The notes beneath the pieces are model-generated. The model was given only the letters and a program-made list of their open reading frames with translations, did not search any database and was not told where the DNA came from. A DNA stretch of 41,238 bases, from NCBI GenBank assembly GCA_003223515.1, contig QHVI01000043.1, positions 1 through 41,238 of the forward strand. The letters run 5' to 3'. The translations under genes were made by a program, and so were the position numbers. Position 1 is the first letter of the stretch. Each line of letters starts with the position of its first letter. Source of the DNA: Candidatus Angelobacter sp. Gp1-AA117 (lineage in GTDB: Bacteria > Acidobacteriota > Terriglobia > Terriglobales > Acidobacteriaceae). Of the stretch, positions 21,886-30,808 are shown one piece after another.

Positions 21886-21921
21886 TTCAGGAAGGGCCAA
21901 GGCCCTTCCTGAAATTTTTTT
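21886..21921 (+). terminator. Rho-independent terminator of the TonB receptor gene
   Basis: TTCAGGAAGGGCC (21886-21898) pairs perfectly with GGCCCTTCCTGAA (21901-21913), followed by A and seven T. The stem begins 18 bases after the stop. Confidence 0.95.
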
Positions 21922-21966
21922 GGGCAGAAAGAGAATGCCGTAGAATAATTTTGGTGGGGACTCCCC

Positions 21967-23001
21967 ATGCGCAGTTCTATACAAATTGTTCTCATGCTCC
22001 TACTGGCCGGCGCTGCTGCGGCCCAGAAAACAGGCCAAGCACTTACTCCTGCTGAAATTCATGGCCAAGTGCGGATGGATAATCGTGCCGCTCCCGCGGG
22101 AATTCTGGTGTTATTGGATATGGCCCCTAACCGGGATACGGCTCCCGCGAGCACCGGTGAGTTGGGGCGCACCGTAACTGATTCCTCCGGGAAATTCCGC
22201 TTTGATCATCTGGAAACATTAAGCCGCGCTGGCGGCACCAAGCTGTTTGCCGTCAGTATCCGTTACCCCGGATACAAAGACACATTCCAGGTGGTAGACC
22301 TTTCATTTTCTTCGCGAGGCTACTCAAATCTCGAGCTGAAACGGGATACCAGTAAAGACATGCCCAATACACCGCCACCAGGAGCGGGTAACACTATCTC
22401 CGCCCGCCAGCCGGCTTCATCGGAAGCACAGCAGGCATTGTCAAAGGGGCAGGACCTCTTATTTACAAAGCACGAAGCTAAAAACAGCCTTGAGTATTTT
22501 CAGAAGGTGGTGAAAATTGATCCGCAGTATGGGCCAGGGTATGTACTCCTGGGTACTGCTTATATGCAGTCTGGTGACTGGGCCGCTGCGCAGGCGGCCT
22601 TTGAGAAAGGAATGGCTATTGATCCTGCAAACGCGGCAGCGTTTCTAGGCGTAGGAGCTGCCCTGAATGAGCAACATAAGTACGACCAGGCCAGGAGTCC
22701 ACTCCGGCATAGTCTGGAACTCAATCCGGACTCCGCGGAGGCCCATTTTGAACTGGCGCGTTGTTACTGGGCGCTCAATGACTGGCAAGATGCCGAGGGA
22801 CACGTTCGCAAAGCCATCGAACTGAACAAAGATTATGCCGACCCGCATGTTCTGATGGGAAACATCTATCTCCGTCATCGTGACGCCAACTCTGCATTGT
22901 CAGAGTTCAAGGAGTCTCTGCGCCTTAACCCTGAGGGTCCACAGGCCGGCAGTATCAGAGACATCATCGAGAAGATTGAAAAAGCACTGGCCCAACGTTA
23001 G
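21967..23001 (+). CDS. exported protein with carboxypeptidase-regulatory-like and TPR domains
   Basis: This 344-residue protein has a signal peptide (IQIVLMLLLAGAAAAQ). A Cna-B/carboxypeptidase-regulatory-like beta domain at about 28-125 follows (EIHGQVRMDNRAAPAGILVL; VTDSSGKFRFDHLET), then a proline-rich linker. Five TPR units follow from about 160 (NSLEYFQKVVKIDPQYGPGY; AAQAAFEKGMAIDPANAAAF; ARSPLRHSLELNPDSAEAHF; AEGHVRKAIELNKDYADPHV; ALSEFKESLRLNPEGPQ). It is probably a periplasmic or outer-membrane scaffold. A GGGGA lies upstream of ATG 21967. It follows the receptor terminator and precedes the GWxTD gene by 137 bp. Confidence 0.85.
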   Translation: MRSSIQIVLMLLLAGAAAAQKTGQALTPAEIHGQVRMDNRAAPAGILVLLDMAPNRDTAPASTGELGRTVTDSSGKFRFDHLETLSRAGGTKLFAVSIRYPGYKDTFQVVDLSFSSRGYSNLELKRDTSKDMPNTPPPGAGNTISARQPASSEAQQALSKGQDLLFTKHEAKNSLEYFQKVVKIDPQYGPGYVLLGTAYMQSGDWAAAQAAFEKGMAIDPANAAAFLGVGAALNEQHKYDQARSPLRHSLELNPDSAEAHFELARCYWALNDWQDAEGHVRKAIELNKDYADPHVLMGNIYLRHRDANSALSEFKESLRLNPEGPQAGSIRDIIEKIEKALAQR

Positions 23002-23138
23002 AAACAACTTTAGGATCGCAACCGCGTTTTAGAGGGTGAGCCGGTCTCCAGACCTGCATGGAGTGCTCTTGTTACCAGTTTGTTTGTTCGCGCGGGTGCC
23101 CTGCAAGCGGTACACTAAATACAGCTCAATCTTTGTAT

Positions 23139-25196
23139 ATGAATTTACGCAAACCCGCATTTTTCGCTTTTATTTTCATTCTTGTTCTCTGCGTTCCTGC
23201 GGTCCTCGCGGCAAAAACTTCGGTCAAGGATTTGCCGCCCCGCTACCGCACCTGGCTTACTGATGAAGTCAATTACATCATCTCCAATGATGAAAAAGAA
23301 GTGTTCCTGCAACTGCCCACCGATGAAGACCGCGACAAATTTATCGAACACTTCTGGGCGTTAAGAAACCCCACTCCTTCGGCCCCTGATAATCCCTACA
23401 AAGATGATATTTACCGCCGGATTGAATATGCCAAGACATATCTGCATGGGGTGCATACAGACATGGGCAGGATCTACATCACCCTGGGCGAGCCAAAACA
23501 AAGAGGTAAATACTATGCCCGCACTGAAGTGCGTCCCATGGAGATCTGGTTCTATGAGAATGTAAATCCGGCGCTGCCCCCATTCTTTTATGTCGTATTT
23601 TTTGACAAGGACAACACCGGTGATATGCGGCTATACAGCCCTTACATGGATGGCCCTGCAAAACTGGCTACGTCCGTGCTGAATGTCAACAACAATAAAG
23701 CCTCATTTAATGCTATTGATCGTGCTCTGGGCCGGGAGGTGGCGCGCACCACCCTCTCCTTGCTGCCCGATGAGCCTGTGGACATGCAGAATGCCCAAGC
23801 CACCCTGCAATCTGACGTAATGCTGAGCATTATCAAAAACCTTCCCAACCATCCTTTGACCAAGGAGATGCTCAACCAGAAGCAGTTTGCGGAGAATGTC
23901 TCCCACCGCATTGTTCTCAGCGATGAATATCTCGACGTGATCACCGTTCCCCTGCGGGACTCAGCCGGCAACTTCAACCTGCATTACCTGTTGCGACTCC
24001 ACCGGCCGGCTGATTTCGCCATCGGCCAGGCAGACAAGAAGTTCTTTTACAATGTGGATTTTTCCGCCAGAGTGTACGGCCCGGACGGCAAGCTCATCTT
24101 CAAGCAGGAAAAGGAAGTAACCAAGTATCTGGATAACGTGGAAGCCGAGCGCGTGCGCAGCAGCCTTTTCGGCTACGAAGGCTGGCTGGCGCTGGCCCCC
24201 GGTGAATACAAAATCGATTTCCTGCTCAGCAACAAGCTCAACAAGACCGCGTACCGGGCGGAGCGGAAAGTTGTTATACCACGCGCTCCAACTCAGGGGC
24301 TGCGCCTTTCTGATGTAATTGCATTCTCTGATGCCCAGGGGGTCGGCCCGGGACGCGACTACCTTCCCTTCACCATGGGCGGAGTGAAGTTCACGCCGCT
24401 TTCCGGTGACGAGTTGACCTTTGTTCCCGGACAGAACATCAACATCTTTTACCAGCTATGGGCCCCCGCGGCAGATCCCAGGTCGTTCCAGGGAAAGACC
24501 ATTCAGGTGGATTATGGTTACGGACGCATGGGTGCTGCGGGCGATGCCAAGACCGTCCATGAACAAGTGGCCAAGGAGCAATTTGATCCCTTTGGCTCAA
24601 TGGTCACCGGCAAGAAGATTTCTCTCGCTGATGCCGCGCCAGGGAATTACCGCATGGTAATTTCAGCGGCCGATCCCGATAATCCACAGAAGGTCTATTC
24701 TTCGCTGGCCTTCCGCGTCTACTCCATGCCCAATACCGCGCCTCCGTTCGACGTCTACGATCCTGAATTGGCGGACGATGTAGCCAAAGGCGTCCCTGAG
24801 TTCGACCGCGCTCTCACTTCGCTGGTCTACGATGACAAGGAATCCGCAACCAAATGGTTCAAGGCGGCACTGGCAAAGAACCCCGCTAATGAGGTAGCGC
24901 GCTCCCGCCTGGCCGAACTGTACTTTGCCCGGCAGGACTATGCCGATGTGGCTGCTCTGTTTGCACGCAATCCCATTACCGCCGAAACCGACGAAGAGGC
25001 CATCTTGCGCGCTGCTGAAAGCATGGCCAAGACCGGAGATGTCCCACGCGCCATCTCCTTCCTGGAGAATGCAGTGCATCTGCGCAACAACAGCGGACCG
25101 TTGTACCTGGCGCTGGCCAGCTACTACCGTGGCGCAGGCAACACCCAGAAAGCCAATGAAATGGAAAATAAAGGCAAAGAGCTGGCCAGGCAGTAA
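23139..25196 (+). CDS. GWxTD domain-containing exported protein with TPR-like C-terminus
   Basis: This 685-residue protein has a signal peptide (FFAFIFILVLCVPAVLAA). The GWxTD domain follows at about 35-190; here the signature reads TWLTDEVNYII, with T in place of the G. The other landmarks follow: FIEHFWALRNPTP, YRRIEYAKTYL, TDMGRIYITLGEP and EIWFYENV. The middle is beta-rich (VFRLHRP-like strands with CPG-type repeats not identified). The C-terminus (about 585-685) is TPR-like (KWFKAALAKNPANEVARSRL). The family is common in Acidobacteriota and relatives and has no proven function. ATG 23139 is chosen because it begins the signal peptide. Confidence 0.9.
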   Translation: MNLRKPAFFAFIFILVLCVPAVLAAKTSVKDLPPRYRTWLTDEVNYIISNDEKEVFLQLPTDEDRDKFIEHFWALRNPTPSAPDNPYKDDIYRRIEYAKTYLHGVHTDMGRIYITLGEPKQRGKYYARTEVRPMEIWFYENVNPALPPFFYVVFFDKDNTGDMRLYSPYMDGPAKLATSVLNVNNNKASFNAIDRALGREVARTTLSLLPDEPVDMQNAQATLQSDVMLSIIKNLPNHPLTKEMLNQKQFAENVSHRIVLSDEYLDVITVPLRDSAGNFNLHYLLRLHRPADFAIGQADKKFFYNVDFSARVYGPDGKLIFKQEKEVTKYLDNVEAERVRSSLFGYEGWLALAPGEYKIDFLLSNKLNKTAYRAERKVVIPRAPTQGLRLSDVIAFSDAQGVGPGRDYLPFTMGGVKFTPLSGDELTFVPGQNINIFYQLWAPAADPRSFQGKTIQVDYGYGRMGAAGDAKTVHEQVAKEQFDPFGSMVTGKKISLADAAPGNYRMVISAADPDNPQKVYSSLAFRVYSMPNTAPPFDVYDPELADDVAKGVPEFDRALTSLVYDDKESATKWFKAALAKNPANEVARSRLAELYFARQDYADVAALFARNPITAETDEEAILRAAESMAKTGDVPRAISFLENAVHLRNNSGPLYLALASYYRGAGNTQKANEMENKGKELARQ

Positions 25197-25205
25197 GTCG
25201 CGGGA

Positions 25206-26183
25206 TTAGCGCATTGTCAGCACTACTTTTCCCGTGGATTTTCTCTCCCGCAAGAGATTCATCGCTTGTGCCACCTCACTGATATCCACCTGATGAGACA
25301 CATGCGGCTTGAGCTTGCCTTCTTCAAACCAGCGCAGAAGCTGGGTGTAGGAGTTGCGCAGCAGTTCGGGCTTGCGGGCCTGGTACGACCCCCAGTAGAA
25401 CCCGATCACATCCATGTTTTTCACCAGCAGAATGTTGGCAGGAGCCTGCGGTATGCGTCCGGAAGCGAAGCCAATCACGATCAGCCGTCCGCCCCAGGCA
25501 ATGCAGCGCAGGCTGGCGTCGAAGACGTCACCACCCACAGGGTCGTAGATTACATCTGCGCCGTGCCCTCCGGTGATGGACTTCACCCGCTCGCGCAGAT
25601 CTTCCTGTGAATAATCAATCAGGTAGTCCGCGCCATGGTGGCGCGCAATCGCCAGCTTTTCTGCGCTGCTGGCGCAGGCGATTACTTTGGCGCCCATTAC
25701 CTTGCCGATCTCTACGGCGGTCAGGCCAACGCCACCGGCAGCGCCATGCACCAGCAGCCATTCACCGGGCTGAAGATGGGCGCGCCAGTCGAAAGCCCCG
25801 TATGAAGTGCCATAGGTGACCGGAAAACCCGCTGCCGTAGGAAAATCCATGGCGTCAGGAATCCTGAAGACGCGCTGGGCATCAACGACGAGTTCTTCCG
25901 TGTACCCGCCCACTCCGCACAGCGCCATCACCCGGTCACCTGTCTTGATGTTGCTTACTCCGGAGCTCACCTCGGTCACAGCTCCGGCAATTTCCATTCC
26001 CGGAGTAAAAGGAAAAGGCGGCTTTTCCTGGTATTGCCCGCTGACCAGCAGCAAGTCGGCAAAGTTGATTCCTGCCGCGTGTACAGCAATCCTCACCGAA
26101 CCTTCTTTCATGGAAGGTGAAGGCACATCCTCTACCACCAGCTTTTCCGGCCCACCCCACTCTTTGCACAAGACCGCGCGCAT
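25206..26183 (-). CDS. NADPH:quinone oxidoreductase (zeta-crystallin-like MDR)
   Basis: This 325-residue member of the zinc-free medium-chain dehydrogenase family reduces quinones or similar carbonyls with NADPH in the cytosol. It has the N-terminal GroES-like domain (AGINFADLLLVSGQY; FTPGMEIAGAVTEVSSGVS; GDRVMAL). The Rossmann domain has VHGAAGGVGLTAVEIGKVMG and DVIYDPVGGDVFDASLRCIA, and the protein ends ERKSTGKVVL. No structural zinc cysteines are present. GGGAGAG precedes the ATG at 26183. It converges with the GWxTD gene (9-bp gap) and is divergent from the aldolase gene. Confidence 0.92.
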   Translation of the reverse strand: MRAVLCKEWGGPEKLVVEDVPSPSMKEGSVRIAVHAAGINFADLLLVSGQYQEKPPFPFTPGMEIAGAVTEVSSGVSNIKTGDRVMALCGVGGYTEELVVDAQRVFRIPDAMDFPTAAGFPVTYGTSYGAFDWRAHLQPGEWLLVHGAAGGVGLTAVEIGKVMGAKVIACASSAEKLAIARHHGADYLIDYSQEDLRERVKSITGGHGADVIYDPVGGDVFDASLRCIAWGGRLIVIGFASGRIPQAPANILLVKNMDVIGFYWGSYQARKPELLRNSYTQLLRWFEEGKLKPHVSHQVDISEVAQAMNLLRERKSTGKVVLTMR

Positions 26184-26311
26184 CGGCTCTCCCTTCTGTA
26201 TTAATTGCTCAGAAAATCAGCACTGAACTGGATTATATTGGTACATCTCCTCCGTTCAGTCGATTCACGAATTCTGTGAGCACACAGGCATAGGAACAGG
26301 ACCGGACTTGC

Positions 26312-26992
26312 ATGGCTTTTGAAAACGAGAGCAACATTCGCCAGGAGATCTGCCGTTTTGGCACGATGCTGCACGAGCATAACTTCGTGGCAGCCACGGA
26401 CGGGAATATCTCTGTCCGGCTGGACCAGAACCTGGTGCTTTGTACCCCCACTTCTGTGTGCAAAGGGATGATGAGGCCGGAAGACCTGGTCCTTGTGGAC
26501 ATGCAGGGCAAGCCCCAGGATGGCAACCGGAATCCTTCCAGCGAGTTGGGTATGCACCTTCTGTATTACAGCCTGCGGCCTGAGATTCGCGCAGTGGTAC
26601 ACGCTCATCCGCCCACGGCCACCGGTTTTGCCGCCGCCGGCCTGGCTCTGGAAGAGCCGCTGGTTGCGGAGGTAGTCATCACCTTTGGCAAGATTCCCCT
26701 GGCCCGTTACGGCATGCCCGGAAGCACAGAATTAGGGGAAGCGCTGAAGCCCCTCATGATGGAGCATGACGCAATTCTGATGGCGCAGCATGGAGTAGTG
26801 ACCTGCGGCCACACTCTTCTCAAGGCCTACCTGAACATGGAGTGCGTGGAGCATTACGCCAAAATCGTGATGGTTGCGCGGCAACTGGGGTCTCCGCAGG
26901 CGCTCTCGCCTGAGAACGTGCGCAGACTTATGGAGGCGCGGGAGCACTATGAAGGAAACAAGCCGCGAAGCAGAAAGGATTGGGAGCAGTGA
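26312..26992 (+). CDS. class II aldolase/adducin family protein
   Basis: This 226-residue enzyme is related to L-fuculose-1-phosphate aldolase, which uses zinc to cleave sugar phosphates. The catalytic E78 (PSSELGMH) and zinc ligands H97 and H99 (VVHAHPPTATGFA) and H160 (AQHGVV) are all present, along with ATDGNISVRL near the start. The exact sugar substrate cannot be assigned: fuculose-, ribulose- and methylthioribulose-type members are alike at this level. No kinase or isomerase is adjacent. ATG 26312 begins the domain. The 128-bp gap to the quinone reductase must hold both divergent promoters. Confidence 0.92.
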   Translation: MAFENESNIRQEICRFGTMLHEHNFVAATDGNISVRLDQNLVLCTPTSVCKGMMRPEDLVLVDMQGKPQDGNRNPSSELGMHLLYYSLRPEIRAVVHAHPPTATGFAAAGLALEEPLVAEVVITFGKIPLARYGMPGSTELGEALKPLMMEHDAILMAQHGVVTCGHTLLKAYLNMECVEHYAKIVMVARQLGSPQALSPENVRRLMEAREHYEGNKPRSRKDWEQ

Positions 26993-27082
26993 TGCTGCCC
27001 CTCTGCTCAGGTAAAACTGCAAAATCGGAGTAGTGGAACCACCTCTGGATGCACAGGGAATTGTTCAAAAATGAGTGACAAC

Positions 27083-27111
27083 AAAAGGAAAAGGGTGGCC
27101 GAAGCCACCCT
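27083..27111 (-). terminator. terminator of the cold-shock gene
   Basis: AGGGTGGC (27092-27099) and GCCACCCT (27104-27111) form an 8-bp stem with loop CGAA. On the minus strand it is followed by TTTCCTTTTGTTG. It lies 21 bases after the stop of the csp gene. Confidence 0.8.
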
Positions 27112-27132
27112 GATCGGGAAATCCCTATAGCG

Positions 27133-27333
27133 TTACAGCAATTGCACGTTCTCTGCCTGCCAGCCTTTTGGGCCTTTGACGACGGTGAATTGCACCGGCT
27201 GACCTTCTTTCAGGCTGCGGAAACCGTTCGCCTGAATAGCGGAAAAATGAACGAAAACATCCTCGCCGTTCTCCCTGCTAATAAAGCCATAGCCTTTCGC
27301 GTCATTGAACCATTTAACTGTTCCTTGTTCCAT
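27133..27333 (-). CDS. cspA: cold-shock domain protein (CspA family)
   Basis: This 66-residue OB-fold RNA/DNA chaperone melts RNA structure. RNP1 (KGYGFISR) and RNP2 (VFVHFSAI) are intact, and the start [12 protein letters not shown] and end [10 protein letters not shown] are textbook. ATG 27333 gives the standard length; the longer frame to 27426 is probably the 5' untranslated leader usual for csp mRNAs. AAGGAA lies 12 bases upstream of the ATG. Confidence 0.96.
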   Translation of the reverse strand: MEQGTVKWFNDAKGYGFISRENGEDVFVHFSAIQANGFRSLKEGQPVQFTVVKGPKGWQAENVQLL

Positions 27334-27670
27334 TTTGTTACACGCATTCCTTGTATCTTGAATTAGCGCTACTTTTTCGGAAGGTAGTGCAGGCAGGTTA
27401 GTGCAGATTGCAGAACCGCTGTACAACGCTCTCGAAACAACGCAGTTTCATTATACCCACCTAATCCAGAGTTGTCTCTAGAAAACCGGCTATAAGCTCT
27501 TAGCTTTTGGCTTTTAGCTCCTGTGATCCGGTTTCAGGTACTCTCTTACAAAGGCTGCATTTTCTTACGTTTAGAAGTAACAGAACAATCACGCAAGGCA
27601 GACATGCAAAGTTTTAGGCTTGATTTTGCCTGCAGATACCCTGGGCGGCTGCTCATGATAGTTTTCTCTT
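27334..27670. other. intergenic leader between csp and tryptophanase
   Basis: This 337-bp gap between divergent genes holds the csp 5' leader on the left. GGCTATAAGCTCTTAGCTTT and GGCTTTTAGCTCC sit in the middle (27488-27520), a local near-repeat of AGCT motifs. The tryptophanase leader is on the right, with a short overlapping frame described separately. No clear promoter is seen. Confidence 0.4.
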
Positions 27671-27693
27671 ATGCCCATTACTACCATCATTGA
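27604..27693 (+). CDS. possible 29-residue leader peptide overlapping tnaA
   Basis: ATG 27604 is preceded by AAGGCAG and opens a 29-codon frame (MQSFRLDFACRYPGRLLMIV then FSYAHYYHH) ending TGA at 27693, 23 bp inside the tryptophanase gene. The tryptophanase ATG itself has no visible ribosome site. A coupled or regulatory leader is therefore possible. Unlike TnaC of enteric bacteria, it contains no tryptophan. Confidence 0.25.
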   Translation: MQSFRLDFACRYPGRLLMIVFSYAHYYHH

Positions 27694-29038
27694 ACCCTTC
27701 CGGATCAAGAGCGTGGAGCCTATCCGCTGCACCAGCCGGATGCAGAGGGAGCAACTCCTGCGGCGAGCCCATTACAACCTCTTCATGCTGCCCTCTGAAG
27801 ACGTGCTGATCGACCTGCTGACCGACTCCGGGACGGGTGCCATGTCCACGGAGCAGTGGGCGGCCATCATGCGTGGTGACGAGAGCTATGCCGGCAGTCC
27901 CAGCTTCACCCGCTTTCGCTCCTCTGTGCAGGAGATTTTCGGCTATAAGCACGTGATCCCCACCCACCAGGGCCGGGCAGCGGAGCGCATCCTGTTTGGC
28001 ACCGTCTGCAAGAAAGGCGACATTGTCCCCAACAACACCCATTTCGACACTACCAGGGCCAATATCGAATTCGTGGGCGCCGAGGCGGTGGACCTGCCGA
28101 TTGCGGAGGTGCAGCAGCCTTCCAAGCCGCATCCGTTCAAAGGCAACATGGATGTAGGAGCGCTGCAACAACTTATTGCACGCGTAGGGAAGGAGCGCAT
28201 TCCACTGGTAATGCTGACCATTACCAATAACTCCGGCGGCGGACAGCCGGTCTCCATGGAGAATGCAAGAGCGGTAAGCACCGTATGCCGCACGCACGGC
28301 ATTCCTTTTTACTTTGACGCCTGCCGCTTTGCCGAGAATGCCTATTTCATCAAGCTGCGCGAACCCGGCTACCAGGACAAAACTCCCAAACAGATTGCGC
28401 AGGAGATGTTCAACCTGGGGGATGGCTGCACCATGTCCGCCAAGAAAGACGGTATGGCCAACATCGGCGGATTCCTCTGTACCAATGATGACGTGCTGGC
28501 GCAGCAGGAAAAAGACCTGCTGATCCTGACCGAAGGCTATCCGACGTATGGCGGTCTTGCCGGGCGCGATCTTGAAGCCATCGCTGTGGGTCTGCAGGAG
28601 GCGCTCGACGAGGACTACCTGAAGTACCGCGCTGCTTCCACCGCCTATCTCGGCAATCACATCTCTGAACGCGGCGTACCCATTGTGCAGCCTCCGGGCG
28701 GACACGCCATCTACCTTGATGCACGCACTTTTCTGCCGCATGTGCCGCCAGAGCAGTTTCCGGGGGTGGCGCTAGCCAATGAACTTTACCTGGAAGGTGG
28801 CATCCGTTCGGTAGAAATCGGCACGCTGATGTTCGCCAAAGCGGCGCGCATGGACCTGGTGCGGCTGGCGATCCCGCGCCGTGTCTACACCCAGAGCCAC
28901 ATTGATTATGTTGTGGAGGTAATCCTGGAAGTATGGGAGCACCGGGAGCAGATCGGCGGCCTTAAGCTGGTTTCTGAAGCGCCCTTCCTGCGGCACTTCA
29001 CGGCGCAATTGGAACCACTGAGAACATCCCGAGCATAG
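27671..29038 (+). CDS. tnaA: tryptophanase (beta-eliminating lyase)
   Basis: This PLP enzyme splits tryptophan to indole, pyruvate and ammonia. The 455-residue protein aligns from the start (FRIKSVEPIRCTSR; DVLIDLLTDSGTGAM). The PLP lysine is K259 in MSAKKDGMANIGGFL, and the PLP-ring Asp is D216 in FYFDACRFAEN. Three positions that differ between tryptophanase and tyrosine phenol-lyase read as tryptophanase: D126 (HFDTTR), I383 (SVEIGT) and H442 (LRHFT). I therefore call tryptophanase rather than tyrosine phenol-lyase. No tryptophan permease follows. The ATG at 27671 lacks a ribosome site (see the leader frame). Confidence 0.9.
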   Translation: MPITTIIEPFRIKSVEPIRCTSRMQREQLLRRAHYNLFMLPSEDVLIDLLTDSGTGAMSTEQWAAIMRGDESYAGSPSFTRFRSSVQEIFGYKHVIPTHQGRAAERILFGTVCKKGDIVPNNTHFDTTRANIEFVGAEAVDLPIAEVQQPSKPHPFKGNMDVGALQQLIARVGKERIPLVMLTITNNSGGGQPVSMENARAVSTVCRTHGIPFYFDACRFAENAYFIKLREPGYQDKTPKQIAQEMFNLGDGCTMSAKKDGMANIGGFLCTNDDVLAQQEKDLLILTEGYPTYGGLAGRDLEAIAVGLQEALDEDYLKYRAASTAYLGNHISERGVPIVQPPGGHAIYLDARTFLPHVPPEQFPGVALANELYLEGGIRSVEIGTLMFAKAARMDLVRLAIPRRVYTQSHIDYVVEVILEVWEHREQIGGLKLVSEAPFLRHFTAQLEPLRTSRA

Positions 29039-29212
29039 CGAGGGAAAACCGCAGAATTGTATTTCCGGGGCCACTGATGAACGCGACTGAACGCCGAAAC
29101 TGCCTGCATTTAACTCCACGCTCAGTTCTGCGCTTCCGGAAAATCTTATTCGTATAGCGATTTCCACAGAATTCGCGCGTTGAAGGTACGAATTCTGTTG
29201 TCTGCGGTATAC

Positions 29213-30703
29213 ATGAAGAACTATTTTGCTCGTATGTTCACGGCATCCCCGAAAAAAATCGGAAGAAACGACCGATGCCTATGCGGCAGCGGGAAAAAGT
29301 ACAAGCATTGTTGCCTGAATGAGGTGAACCAGACTGAGGGTGCGTGGCGCAGCACACATCTCGGCCTGGACCGGATGGGTCAGGAGTTGCTGAGATTTAC
29401 AGTCAAGCGTGGCATGGATATAGAGGCAGCATGGGAGGACTATAACCTCGATTTCGACGGCGGCCCCTTCGATCCCCGGTCTCCGGAAAACGCGATTTTT
29501 GTCAATTATTTCCTTTACCGCTGGTGTCCTGCGGAGGACAAAGGCGGGCCACTGGACCGGAGTGACACCATTCAGGCAGAGTTTACGCGTATCATGGCGA
29601 GCCTTGGCCAGCTCGAAGTGCGATTGTTTCAGGAATGCATGACCCGGCCTTTCACGTTCTATGAAGTGCTCGCCACCGATCCCGGACACAGCATGGATTT
29701 GCGCGAGATATTTACTGGTGAAGAAACCCGTGTCTTGGAACACAAAGGATCATTAGTGCTCCGCCGGGGAGATATCGTTTTCGCGCAGGCAGTCTCCGCC
29801 TCCGGTATTTCAGTCCTTACTTGCAACGGTCCAACCGTGGTTCCTCCTTCTGAGAAAGGTCCGATCATTGGCCTGCGGCTTTTGATGCGTGACCAATTGA
29901 ACAAGCAAATTTTATCTCAGACGGACGTTGCTCTCTTCGAGGAGAGCATCAGGGCACTCTACCTCAAAAACCGTGATTATATGCATGCGCCTCCAGTTCC
30001 CATCCTCCGCAATACCGATGGAGAAGACCTGGCAATCCACACCATGACTTTCGAGGTTGGCTCTGCGCAGCTTGCCTTCGATCTGCTGCACACGCTGGCG
30101 GTAGGCGTTTCTAAAGAAGATCTTCTGGAACGCGCCGAATACGATGATCAAGGAAACCTGAGGGCGATAGAGTTCGATTGGCTCAAGCTGGGCAACCAGC
30201 AGATGAAAAGCTGGGAGAACACTATCATGGGAAAGATCAGGATTGAAGACCGCAGCCTGACTGCTGAGGCCAATTCAGAAAAAAGGGCCACGCGATTGCG
30301 GAATGAAATTGAGAAGCGGCTTGGCTTGGCCGTCACCCACAAGAACACCGTGGTAGAACCTTACGAAAAGCTGCTGGAAAAGGCCAGGAATATTGATCCA
30401 GCCACGAATGCGAGGCACAAAAAAGAGCAAGCTGAACTCATGAAAGATCCAGGAATCCGGGCCCAGCTTAAAGAGACGATCCAGAAAGAAGTGGACCTGT
30501 GGATCAACAGGAAATTGCCAGCCCTTGGTGGCGTTACTCCACTGCAAGCTTCAAAAAATCCTGATGGCAGGGAATTCGTGGAATCTCTCGTCATCCATTA
30601 TGAGCGGCAGGTCGAAGAGGTGTTTCCGAAGGAAGTCCGGCCGGATCTGTCTTATGTTCGTAAGCGCCTGAAGCTGGATGGGAAACATCCTGCAGCTCAA
30701 TGA
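29213..30703 (+). CDS. SEC-C zinc-motif protein, large, function unknown
   Basis: This protein of about 496 residues has an N-terminal SEC-C zinc finger (IGRNDRCLCGSGKKYKHCC), the motif that ends many SecA proteins and is also fused to unrelated domains. The middle (about 50-400) is a mixed fold with no motif I recognise. Residues near 430-480 read WINRKLPALGGVTPLQASKN, a pattern shared by many SEC-C proteins and by MbcA/ParS-like antitoxin domains. The start is uncertain: ATG 29213 is used, but ATG 29234 or TTG 29180 are possible and none has a strong ribosome site. It is a cytosolic protein whose binding partner is unknown. Confidence 0.8.
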   Translation: MKNYFARMFTASPKKIGRNDRCLCGSGKKYKHCCLNEVNQTEGAWRSTHLGLDRMGQELLRFTVKRGMDIEAAWEDYNLDFDGGPFDPRSPENAIFVNYFLYRWCPAEDKGGPLDRSDTIQAEFTRIMASLGQLEVRLFQECMTRPFTFYEVLATDPGHSMDLREIFTGEETRVLEHKGSLVLRRGDIVFAQAVSASGISVLTCNGPTVVPPSEKGPIIGLRLLMRDQLNKQILSQTDVALFEESIRALYLKNRDYMHAPPVPILRNTDGEDLAIHTMTFEVGSAQLAFDLLHTLAVGVSKEDLLERAEYDDQGNLRAIEFDWLKLGNQQMKSWENTIMGKIRIEDRSLTAEANSEKRATRLRNEIEKRLGLAVTHKNTVVEPYEKLLEKARNIDPATNARHKKEQAELMKDPGIRAQLKETIQKEVDLWINRKLPALGGVTPLQASKNPDGREFVESLVIHYERQVEEVFPKEVRPDLSYVRKRLKLDGKHPAAQ

Positions 30704-30808
30704 AGTCACGTTACCGCACTCCAGGATCGAGAACCAGGATAGCGCGAGGACACGGGAGAGCGATCATAGCATTGATAAGGAAGCTTCCAGGTGAATTGCA
30801 CTGAGCAA

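Noticed and set aside
27653-28741. 362-residue minus-strand frame antisense to tryptophanase
   Set aside because: It is a shadow of a well-conserved PLP enzyme, with no recognisable motif.
27671-29038. Tyrosine phenol-lyase as the identity of the beta-eliminating lyase
   Set aside because: The three discriminating positions (D126, I383, H442) match tryptophanase rather than tyrosine phenol-lyase.
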